Shown here piece after piece: positions 56,529 to 64,000 of a stretch of DNA of 64,000 nt; position 1 is the stretch's first letter; every line of letters starts with the position of its first letter. Under the pieces are notes generated by a model. That model was not told where the DNA came from. It saw only the letters and a program-made list of their open reading frames with translations, and searched no databases. The DNA is from Burkholderia metallica. GTDB lineage: Bacteria > Pseudomonadota > Gammaproteobacteria > Burkholderiales > Burkholderiaceae. The DNA lies in assembly GCF_902832845.1 (NCBI RefSeq), contig NZ_CADFDB010000002.1, positions 434,001 through 498,000 of the forward strand, in the 5' to 3' direction. Both the position numbers and the translations under genes were made by a program.

Positions 56529-59228
56529 TCATCGCACGCCGGCCTCGCGCATGCGGGTCGCGGCGGACGCGCCGCCGGCCGTCATCTGCGTGTAGTCCGC
56601 GTTCGGCCCGGACGGCGGCGTCAGGTTGTCGGCGGCCGCCCATTGCGTCGGCGTCGCGGACAGCGCGTAGCGCATCGTCCCGCCGTTGGCGATCTTGGCG
56701 AGCGGCAGCCACGAACCCGCGTAGTCGGCGCCGTTGACCGTCAGTGACTGGATGTACGGGAACGCGGCGTGGCCCGTGTCGTCCGCGGCGACCCGCTTGT
56801 CGCTTTCGAGCCGCAGCGAATGGCCGTTGCCGAGCCAGACGGTGATCCCGCTGAATTGCGGCGTGGACAACGCCACACCCGCTTCGGAAGGAATCACCGG
56901 GAACATGCCGAGCGTCGCCCACACGTACCAGCTCGACGTCGCGCCCATGTCGTCGTTGCCCGGAAGGCCGTCGCGGCCGGTCGTGAAGGCCTGCGCCATG
57001 ATGATCGGCAGGATGTACTGCGCGCCGCTCGGCTGCCCGGCCCAGTTGTAGCCCCACGGCGACTGGAACGACGGTTCGTTGCCGATGTACAGGCCGCTCG
57101 ACGATTCGCCGCCGTTCAGGCTGCCCGAGGTGGGCACCGTCGAGAACGGCGTCGTGATTGCGAACAGCTTGTTCAGCCGCGTGACGGCCGCCTGCTTGCC
57201 GCCGATCGCGTCGATCAGCGCGGTCCAGTCCTGCGCGAAGCTCCAGAAGTAGTTCGGCTCCGTCGACTCGTGGAACGCCCCCTGCACGAGCGTGCCCAGC
57301 GTACCGGGCGCCGCACCGGCCGGCGGCGCGTTGCGCGCGGCGATCACCTGGTTCGTGTAGTCGAAGATGTTGCGCCACCAGCCGGCCCGCGTGTACAGCG
57401 TGCCGATGTTGTCCGCGCTCACGCCGACCGACGGCGCATTCAGCACGCCGGCAGGCAGCGCCTGCAGGAACGCGGCCGCCGAACGGTCGCTCAGCACGCG
57501 CTCGATCGTCGCGGACGACGAGTGGCCGTCGTCGCTCTGCGACAGATAGCGGGCCGTCAGGAACTTGACCAGCCCGGGCGCGCTCGGGCGGTCGTTGCAC
57601 GCGCTCGACGGATCGAACACCGACTGCTTCGTCAGGCGCGCGGCCGACACCAGGTCGAAATCGGTCGCGCCGAACTTGTATGCGCCCGCGATCACGTTCA
57701 GCGCGTTGTCGCCCGACATCGGCGTGGAATCGTCGCTGCCGTCGACCCAGTGCGGGAACGCCCCGCACTGCAGCCCGTCGACGACGAGCGACTGCATCAT
57801 GTCGCTCGTCTCCTTCGGCGCGAGCAACGCGATCAGCTGCGCCTGCGACCGGTACGTATCCCACAGCGAAAAGCCCGTGTAGTGATTCGCGGCGCCGCCT
57901 TGCGAACCGTCCGGACGCCTGAATGCATAGTCCTTGACGTTGGCCTTCGCCCGCGGCGGGATCGTGCCGGTACGGTCGACCGAGGTCGGATAGCTGCCGT
58001 TCGCGCCGCGCGGCTGCCGCATGCTGCGGAAATCGCCGTTCGCGTCGCTGTAGAGCGTCGGCGCGCTGAACACGTGATACAGCGCGGTGTAGAACTTCGT
58101 GAGATTCGCCTTCTGCGTCGGGTTCAGCGACGCGAGATTGCCTGCGTCGTCGATCTGGATCGTGTTGAGCCGATCGTTCCACAACCCGGCTGCCCGCGTG
58201 CGGGCATCGTCGAACGCCAGCGCGGCGCCTTCCGCCTGCAGGTTGGCCTGCGCATTGTCGGTGCTGACCGACGAGATGCCGACTCTCACCGTGACGCGCT
58301 TGTCCGCGTCGGTCAGGTCGAACTGCAGCGTCGCCGCGCCGTTGCTCGCGGTATTCACCGACGACGTGCCCGTCTGCTTGCGCAGCGGCTTGTCGAAGGT
58401 CGCGTAGAAATAGACGGGCGCGTTCCAGATGGTGCCGTACGGCGTACAGAACGCCGGCGCGACGGCCTGCCCCTTCATCGACCTGCCGTCTGCGGCGATC
58501 TGCAGCGCGACGTTGTTCGCGGTGATGCTCGTGCTGCCCGAGTCGCTGTTGCCGTTCAGCTTCGCGTCGATCGAAAAGAAGCCCTTGTCCTTGTCCGTGT
58601 AGGTAAAGCGTGCGAGACCGGAGCGCACGGTCGCGCTCAGCTCCGTGACGATCCCGTTCGCGAGACGCACCTTGTAGTAGCCGGGCTGCGCCGTTTCATC
58701 CGAATAGTTGTAGCCCACGCCGGCCGGCGAGCCGTTCGGCGCGATCGCGTTCGCGCTGTCACTCGGCAGCATCGCGACGGCGCCCTGCCCCGGACAGCCC
58801 ACGCCGCTCAGGTGCGTGACGCTGAAGAAGTCGATCGTGCCGCTCGACGCGCCGCTCGACGACAGGTAGCCGCCCGAGCCGTTGAAATCGTAGCGCGGCG
58901 TGTTCGGCCCGAAATTCACCATGCCGAACGGCACCGTCGCGCCCGGGTTCACGTTGCCCGCGTAGCCCGAGTCCGAATTGACCTGCGTGCCGATCAGCGG
59001 GTTGACGAACTGCGTCAGCTGCATCGTGGGTCGCGGTGTCGGGTCGACCGGAGGGGTCGGGCTGGTCGAGCCGCCGCCGGTATTGCCGGCCGGACTGCCG
59101 CCCCCGCCGGTTTGCCCGGTCGATGTCGACGGCGACGCACCGCTGCTGCCGTTCACGTCGTCGCCGCCGCACGCGGCGAGCGCTGCACAGGCCAGTGCAG
59201 CGACGATCAAGAGTCGTGGATTTTTCAT
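56529..59228 (-). CDS. GH92 alpha-mannosidase lipoprotein (second copy)
   Basis: The 899-residue protein has a lipobox signal (LAACGG, Cys 20), a Gly/Ser/Thr linker and the GH92 landmarks: FVNPLIGTQVNSDSG near residue 74, FSLWDTYRSQ near 457, NALNVIAGAYKFGA and GLPGNDDMGATSSWYVW with catalytic acid/base residues. GH92 enzymes are calcium-dependent inverting exo-alpha-mannosidases, mostly alpha-1,2. It lies 83 bp upstream of the GH2 gene. Confidence 0.93.
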   Translation of the reverse strand: MKNPRLLIVAALACAALAACGGDDVNGSSGASPSTSTGQTGGGGSPAGNTGGGSTSPTPPVDPTPRPTMQLTQFVNPLIGTQVNSDSGYAGNVNPGATVPFGMVNFGPNTPRYDFNGSGGYLSSSGASSGTIDFFSVTHLSGVGCPGQGAVAMLPSDSANAIAPNGSPAGVGYNYSDETAQPGYYKVRLANGIVTELSATVRSGLARFTYTDKDKGFFSIDAKLNGNSDSGSTSITANNVALQIAADGRSMKGQAVAPAFCTPYGTIWNAPVYFYATFDKPLRKQTGTSSVNTASNGAATLQFDLTDADKRVTVRVGISSVSTDNAQANLQAEGAALAFDDARTRAAGLWNDRLNTIQIDDAGNLASLNPTQKANLTKFYTALYHVFSAPTLYSDANGDFRSMRQPRGANGSYPTSVDRTGTIPPRAKANVKDYAFRRPDGSQGGAANHYTGFSLWDTYRSQAQLIALLAPKETSDMMQSLVVDGLQCGAFPHWVDGSDDSTPMSGDNALNVIAGAYKFGATDFDLVSAARLTKQSVFDPSSACNDRPSAPGLVKFLTARYLSQSDDGHSSSATIERVLSDRSAAAFLQALPAGVLNAPSVGVSADNIGTLYTRAGWWRNIFDYTNQVIAARNAPPAGAAPGTLGTLVQGAFHESTEPNYFWSFAQDWTALIDAIGGKQAAVTRLNKLFAITTPFSTVPTSGSLNGGESSSGLYIGNEPSFQSPWGYNWAGQPSGAQYILPIIMAQAFTTGRDGLPGNDDMGATSSWYVWATLGMFPVIPSEAGVALSTPQFSGITVWLGNGHSLRLESDKRVAADDTGHAAFPYIQSLTVNGADYAGSWLPLAKIANGGTMRYALSATPTQWAAADNLTPPSGPNADYTQMTAGGASAATRMREAGVR

Positions 59229-59443
59229 TTTCGTTTAGCACCATTAATTAAAATGCGTATCCCGGCGTCGACGATGTTCCGACGCGCCGCCAGGCTCGCG
59301 GCCCTGCGCGACACACCGGTGCCGCATCGCGCGACGGCGGGAGGTCCCCCCAACCGGCGTCGCGCCGACTTCCTTTTTTGAACCCCGGCGCCGGCCGCTG
59401 CCTCGACGACCCGGCGGCGATCGCCGCCTGCCTCCCGCACGCG

Positions 59444-61810
59444 CTATCGCGCGGCCGGCAACCTCCCCCACGCAGCCGGCGCATCGCCCAGCCCGAACGC
59501 AATCGCGCCGCCGTTGGCGACCTGCGCGAAATCGACCCAGGTTCCCGTCAGCGCGGCGCCGTTCAGCGTCGCGCGCTGCACGTAGACCGCGCCCGGGTTG
59601 ACGGTATCGATCGTGAGCGTCTTGCCGTTGCCGAGCCGGATCGCCGCATGCGCGAACAGCGGGCTCGTCAGCGTGAAGCCGGGCACGGCCGGAATTTCCG
59701 GGTACAGGCCGAGCGCGGCCCAGACGAACCAGCCCGACGTCGCGCCTTCGTCGTCGTTGCCCGGCAGGCCGGACGCGGCCGTCGTGAACTGTTCGTCGAG
59801 GATCCGGCGCACGAGCGCCTGCGTCTTGTCGGGGCGGCTCGTCCAGTTGTAGAGCCACGGGGTCGCGAACGCAGGCTCGTTGCCGATCCACAGATGCGGG
59901 CTCTTCGAGCCGGCGTTCAGGTACGTGTTGAACGTGTCGAGCCGCGCGACGACCGCCGCGTCGCCGCCGAGCACACCCATCAGCCCCGGAATGTCGAACG
60001 GCACCATCCACGTGTACTGCTCGACGTTCCCCTCGATCTCGTCGAACGCATTCGCGACCCAACTGCCGTCGCGGTTGCGATCGGACAGGCGCGGCAGCGT
60101 CGCGCCGTTGCTGCCCGGCGCGGCCGGATCGATCACGTTCTTCCAGTTCGCCGAGCGCGCGAGCAGCGTCGCCGCGTTGCCCGTGTCGCCGAGCGCCTGC
60201 GCGAAGCGCGAGATCGCGTAGTCGGTCGCCGCGTATTCGAGCGTCGTCGACGCCGTGCCGCCGCTGTGGCTGCTGTCGACCCGGATGGACGCATCGGCCG
60301 GCAGGTAGCCGTACTTCCGGTACTCGGCGAGCCCCGGCAGCGCCGTGACGCCCCTGCACGCGGTGACGGCGCCCGACGCGGTGTCGAGCATGATCGACAG
60401 CGCCTTCTTCGCATCGAAACCCGTCGCGCCGTACAGATAGCTCTGCGCGACGAGGATCGGCACGTTGTCGCCCGGCATCACGTCGCTGCTCGTGTTGCCT
60501 TCGACCCATTTCGGAAACGCGCCGCCGCAGGTCCCGGCGTCGTCGACGAGCGACTGCATCATGTCGCTCGCGGCGGCCGGCTTCAGCCATGCGATCAGCG
60601 GCATCAGCGACCGGTAGGTGTCCCAGCTCGAGAACGTCGTGTAGTGGATGCGGTCCTTGCCCGCATTCGCGGTCTTCCCGCCCATCGTCGGGTAATCGCC
60701 GTTCACGTCGCTGAACACGCTCGGCGCAAGCAGCACGTGATACAGCGCGGTGTAGAACTTCTTCAGGTTGGCGGCGCTGCCGCCCGTTACCTGGATCGCA
60801 TTGAGCGCGCCGTTCCAGGTCGCGTCGGCCTGCGCGGCGAGCTGGTCGAAGGTCTGCGTGCCGCTCTCGGCGTCGAGGTTCGCCTTCGCGTTCTGGACGC
60901 TGACGTACGAAATCCCGACCTTCATGTTCACCGTCGACGGCGCGCCGGACGATGCCGCGAACGTCAGCTGCGCACTGCCGCTGCCGAGCTTCGCGGTAAA
61001 CGGCCGGTCGACGCGTGCGTAGAAGTAGAGCTTGTAAGTCTGCCCGCTGCTGCAGAAGCCGCCGCCCGTCATCGACCCCGACAGCGCTTGCGGGTCGTTC
61101 GGGTCCTGCGCGATCGTGCCGCCCCACGACGATGCATTGGTCTTCGCCGCGACGTTCAGTTGCCCGCGCTGCCCGGCCGGCCACACGAAACGCGCGGCGC
61201 CCGTCCGCAGCGTGGCGCTCAGTTCGGTGCGGATGCCGTTGTCGAACGTCACGCCGTAATAGCCGGGCCGCGCCGTTTCGTTCGCGTGCTTGAACGCGGC
61301 GGGGGCCGGCTGCCCCGCGACGGTCGGAAACACCGGCAGCGCGCCGCCCGCGCTGCAACCCACGCCGCTCAGGTGCGTGAGACTGAAACCCGTGATGCGG
61401 GTCTGGCTGTAGTGATAGCCGGGCGGACTCCACGTGTTCGGCACGGACGGCGTGTCCGGCCCCCACTGGACCATCCCGGACGGCAGCGTCGCGGCCGGTG
61501 TCGTGAAACCGCCGAGCAGGTCTTCAGGCGGCGATTCCGTGTTCGCGATGTCGGGGACGAGCGGCGGCACCTGGTCGGAGCCGATCAGCGGATCGACGTA
61601 TTGCGTCAGCTTCAGGTCGGCGGCGACGGCGGAAGCGGCCGGCACGTCGGGGGTGGCCGGCGCGGTGGACTGCGGTTGCGTCGACGGGCTCGTCGACACC
61701 GCGCCCGCGGCACTCGGCGCCGGCGCGCCGTCCATCGAATCGCCGCCGCATCCCGCGGTCCCTGTCGCGACCATCATGGCCGCCACGATCCAGCGTGCAT
61801 GGTGTTTCAA
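59444..61810 (-). CDS. GH92 alpha-mannosidase lipoprotein (first in operon)
   Basis: The 788-residue protein starts at a TTG (61810) supported by a perfect AGGAGG 6 bases upstream. A lipobox TAGCGG (Cys about 21) and GH92 motifs YVDPLIGSDQVPPL, FSSWDTYRSLMP and GLPGNDDEGATSGWFVW follow. It shares the fold of the neighbouring GH92 but is shorter and divergent, so linkage specificity (alpha-1,2, 1,3 or 1,6) may differ between the two. It opens the operon. Confidence 0.93.
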   Translation of the reverse strand: MKHHARWIVAAMMVATGTAGCGGDSMDGAPAPSAAGAVSTSPSTQPQSTAPATPDVPAASAVAADLKLTQYVDPLIGSDQVPPLVPDIANTESPPEDLLGGFTTPAATLPSGMVQWGPDTPSVPNTWSPPGYHYSQTRITGFSLTHLSGVGCSAGGALPVFPTVAGQPAPAAFKHANETARPGYYGVTFDNGIRTELSATLRTGAARFVWPAGQRGQLNVAAKTNASSWGGTIAQDPNDPQALSGSMTGGGFCSSGQTYKLYFYARVDRPFTAKLGSGSAQLTFAASSGAPSTVNMKVGISYVSVQNAKANLDAESGTQTFDQLAAQADATWNGALNAIQVTGGSAANLKKFYTALYHVLLAPSVFSDVNGDYPTMGGKTANAGKDRIHYTTFSSWDTYRSLMPLIAWLKPAAASDMMQSLVDDAGTCGGAFPKWVEGNTSSDVMPGDNVPILVAQSYLYGATGFDAKKALSIMLDTASGAVTACRGVTALPGLAEYRKYGYLPADASIRVDSSHSGGTASTTLEYAATDYAISRFAQALGDTGNAATLLARSANWKNVIDPAAPGSNGATLPRLSDRNRDGSWVANAFDEIEGNVEQYTWMVPFDIPGLMGVLGGDAAVVARLDTFNTYLNAGSKSPHLWIGNEPAFATPWLYNWTSRPDKTQALVRRILDEQFTTAASGLPGNDDEGATSGWFVWAALGLYPEIPAVPGFTLTSPLFAHAAIRLGNGKTLTIDTVNPGAVYVQRATLNGAALTGTWVDFAQVANGGAIAFGLGDAPAAWGRLPAAR

Positions 61811-61912
61811 CGTAGGCCTCCTGGTTCGGGATCGTTATGTCCTGCATTCCCAGGGGCTGACAGTGCCGCATCGCGTGTTTATTCACCACACGAAGTTTCC
61901 CGAATTTTCAGT

Positions 61913-61928
61913 TTGTTTAACTAAACAA
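61913..61928. promoter_or_regulatory. Palindrome upstream of the mannosidase operon
   Basis: TTGTTTA-AC-TAAACAA is a perfect 16-bp palindrome in an AT-rich island about 103 bp upstream of the first GH92 start. The form fits a ROK or similar sugar-responsive repressor. No regulator gene is adjacent. Confidence 0.5.
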
Positions 61929-62066
61929 TTCGAGGTTAAGTGGCTTTGATTACAATTCTCCGCCATTTGTTGCGCTGCACCGCGGCGCGCGGGACGGCAC
62001 AAGGACGGGCGCCCGGCGAATGCGGGCGCCGCTTGAAGCGGAGGAGCGGGACTGACTGAGGACGCG

Positions 62067-63254
62067 TCAGCGCGGCAACGTCCGCAACGACGAAGGCCCG
62101 CCCGTCAGCGCGATCCGCTTGCCCGTATCGCGCAGCTTGCCGCCGTCCACCGCATAGAGCGCGAGCTGTCGCTCGACGTTGAACTGCACGATCACGTGCC
62201 GGCTGTCGGCGGTAAACACGATGCCCTGCGCGGCTTCGCCTCCGGGCACCTCGCTCACCTTCACGGCCTGCCCGTTGCGGATCTCGAACAGCAGCACCTT
62301 GCCGAGCTTGCGGCGGCCCGGGTTGTCGGCCGTCAGGTTCGAACCGTCCATCGCCTGCACGGCGATCCACTTCCCGTCGGGCGAGATCGCGACGCCTTCC
62401 GGCAGCGACGGGACCGTCAGGTACTGGACCGTGCGGAACGGCACGCGCGACACGTCGATCAGCGCGACCGAATCGGCATCGCCCGCGAGCGTGCCCGTAT
62501 AGCCCGGCAACCCCGCGAGCCCGACGTTGCTGACGACGGCCCAGCGGTTGTCGCTCGACACGTCGATCGTGTAAGGCGCGACGCCCGTGCTCAGGCGCGC
62601 GCCGCTGTCGGTCACCTTGCCGTCGTCGACGTTCAGCACCGCGACGCCCTGCTCGTCGCGCAGCGACACGAGCGCGTGCTTGCCGTCATGCGTGAAGCTG
62701 ATCCCGGCCAGCCGCTTCTTGCCGATCTTCAGGCTGCCGCCGAGCGTCACGTGCGTGCCGTCGATGCGCAGGATCGACACGCTGCCGTCGACGTTCGCGA
62801 CCAGCGCGAGCGTGCCTGAGCGGTCGATCGCAATGCCCTGCGGATGCGTGCCGAGCTCGACGCGCGTGATCGCGAGCGGCGTCGTGTCGAGGCTCACGAC
62901 CTGCAGGAACGTGTCGAACACGAGCTGCTTCGCGGCCGTGTCGTAGCGCGTCGGCGCGCCGACGAGCGCGAGCTTCGCGTCGGGCGTGATCGCGACGGCC
63001 TGCGGCGGCCCCTGGATTCCGTTCTCGACGTCGACCTGCAGCGCGACCTTCGGCGGGAACGTGCTGGCGTCGAGCAGCGTCAGCGTGTCGGCCGGCGGCG
63101 ATGCCGGAAAAGTGTCGCGGCCCTCGACGCGCTGGTATTTGCCGTCGTTGCCGGACACGATCCAGTCGGCGGCGTGCGCGGCAACGGCGGTCGTGGCGAG
63201 GGTCAGCGCGGCGAGCAGGCGCGCGCTGCGCGCACGGAAAGGGTTCGAATGCAT
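62067..63254 (-). CDS. Secreted YncE-like beta-propeller protein
   Basis: The 395-residue protein has a Sec signal (residues 1-29, ending AHA) and repeated blades with VALSPDGK-like units such as AITPDAKLALVG, IAIDRSGTLALVA and VAISPDGKWIAVQ. These mark a lactonase/YncE-type propeller. It may bind DNA, lipid or a metabolite in the periplasm, or act as a lactonase. It follows the MlrC-like gene by 128 bp on the same strand. Confidence 0.87.
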   Translation of the reverse strand: MHSNPFRARSARLLAALTLATTAVAAHAADWIVSGNDGKYQRVEGRDTFPASPPADTLTLLDASTFPPKVALQVDVENGIQGPPQAVAITPDAKLALVGAPTRYDTAAKQLVFDTFLQVVSLDTTPLAITRVELGTHPQGIAIDRSGTLALVANVDGSVSILRIDGTHVTLGGSLKIGKKRLAGISFTHDGKHALVSLRDEQGVAVLNVDDGKVTDSGARLSTGVAPYTIDVSSDNRWAVVSNVGLAGLPGYTGTLAGDADSVALIDVSRVPFRTVQYLTVPSLPEGVAISPDGKWIAVQAMDGSNLTADNPGRRKLGKVLLFEIRNGQAVKVSEVPGGEAAQGIVFTADSRHVIVQFNVERQLALYAVDGGKLRDTGKRIALTGGPSSLRTLPR

Positions 63255-63382
63255 GGCGGTCGTTTTCTCCGGATTGGTTGCGGACGCAATGGATGGCTCG
63301 ACCCTGCTGCCCGACGGGTCGATGCCATCGCATGATGCCCGAAAGCCGGCGAATCCGGCATCCTTCTCCCGGTTCCTTTCCG

Positions 63383-64000
63383 TCAATCGTTCCGGTGCGC
63401 GCCGCACGGCCACTCGCCGACGTCGTCGAGCGGATAGACGGGCCGCGCGAGCCGCTCGTAGCGGAACAGCCCGTAGTCCGACCCCGTCACGCCGCGGCTG
63501 TCGCATTCGACCAGCGCGGCCGCGATCGGCACGAACACCGGCCGACAATACATCCGCGACTTCAGCAGCAGGAAGCGCGCGCGGCGCGGATCGACGCCGA
63601 CGCTCTCGAACACGCCGAGATCCCACGGCTCCTGCGTGCGCTCGGTGACGACCAGCGTGGCCGCGCCGATATCGAGCACGGCCGTGCGGCCCATGTATGC
63701 GCGCTGGCCAGTGTAGGTCGGCCCCGTGATCACGTATTCGCCGTCGGTGAGCGCACGCACGATGCCGGTCGCGCGAAACGGCTCGCGCCGCACGCCGCCG
63801 TGCGACGGCATGCGGTTGCCGACCGGTAGCGTGACGCTCGCGCCGACGCCCGCGTCGATCAGCGCCGCGACCGCTTGCGGGTCGCACAGCGGCCCGCTGA
63901 CGATCCCGTCGAGCCCGTGCGCAAGCGCCGCCTCGAGCAGATCCATCGTGTCGCACGGGCCGCCCGACATGCAGTTGTCGCCGTGATCGAGCATCAGCAC
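63383..64000 (-). CDS. M81 family metallopeptidase (MlrC-like), C-terminal part
   Basis: The frame is open to the right edge, leaving the C-terminal 205 residues. LDHGDNCMSGGPCDTMDLLE matches the MlrC C-terminal domain, which with an N-terminal metal-binding domain forms M81 (microcystinase C) peptidases. These cleave small linear peptides or amidated amino acids. The start and N-terminal metal ligands are outside the window. Confidence 0.85.
   Translation of the reverse strand: MLMLDHGDNCMSGGPCDTMDLLEAALAHGLDGIVSGPLCDPQAVAALIDAGVGASVTLPVGNRMPSHGGVRREPFRATGIVRALTDGEYVITGPTYTGQRAYMGRTAVLDIGAATLVVTERTQEPWDLGVFESVGVDPRRARFLLLKSRMYCRPVFVPIAAALVECDSRGVTGSDYGLFRYERLARPVYPLDDVGEWPCGAHRND

Noticed and set aside
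53386-61924. Long plus-strand open frames opposite the mannosidase genes
   Set aside because: Their composition is that of antisense shadows of GC-rich genes; the minus-strand frames carry full glycosidase motifs.

Overview
The window is high-GC DNA with the codon habits of Burkholderia. The gene content (TRAP transporter, squalene-hopene cyclase, H-NS-like protein, b561, AmpC-like enzyme, LysE, many LysR/TetR/HxlR regulators) points to a Burkholderia cepacia complex strain. There is no rRNA, tRNA or core informational gene. A metabolite cluster, an extracellular polygalacturonase, an extra squalene-hopene cyclase and glycan-degrading enzymes together suggest an accessory replicon. From memory of B. 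cenocepacia gene order (not checked here), the left edge resembles the end of the antifungal afc cluster and the cyclase resembles the third-replicon copy, so pC3 is the best guess.

Layout. 1-6957: end of a biosynthetic/export operon (citrate synthase-like enzyme, methyltransferase, Fe/2-oxoglutarate oxygenase, two-part ABC exporter, small membrane protein, FAD-linked oxidase, 80-aa protein). 7067-13897: a TRAP transporter divergent from a GH28 polygalacturonase lipoprotein, with a perfect palindrome between them, then a LuxR-type regulator. 14.3-23.1 kb: a patchy, visibly lower-GC stretch with a RidA-like protein, H-NS-like protein, cupin, flavin reductase, a mesD/mesX pair for folate-independent methionine synthesis, a 5'-truncated queH, a porin and a frameshifted XRE-cupin regulator. 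23.2-31.3 kb: cytochrome b561, LysR/LysE, a coniferyl-aldehyde-dehydrogenase-like gene divergent from a TetR gene, and two facing units (a DJ-1-family gene; an acetoacetate-decarboxylase-like plus enoyl-reductase-like pair), each preceded by a MerR-type promoter with a 19-bp spacer. 31.5-32.8 kb: orphan Imm50-type immunity protein and a DUF3224 protein. 33.0-38.9 kb: organosulfur scavenging set (two DszC/SfnB-like flavoproteins, an FMN monooxygenase, an MFS transporter). 39-46 kb: OsmC, chemoreceptor, VOC protein, secreted protein, an SDR/SnoaL operon divergent from HxlR, PDZ protein. 46.3-52.6 kb: TetR gene divergent from squalene-hopene cyclase, class C beta-lactamase family enzyme, alpha/beta hydrolase, FlxA-like protein, a 44-aa membrane protein. 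52.7-64.0 kb: methyltransferase, a three-gene exported mannosidase operon (GH92, GH92, GH2), a YncE-type beta-propeller, and the C-terminal part of an M81/MlrC peptidase.

The functional picture is a saprophyte/rhizosphere accessory region: attack on plant pectin and on mannose-rich glycans, uptake of organic acids or sugar acids, sulfur and methionine supply under limiting conditions, aldehyde detoxification, hopanoid synthesis, and export of a small molecule. The most noteworthy items are the paired MerR-type promoters, mesD/mesX, the mannosidase operon with its palindromic operator, and the partial metabolite cluster.
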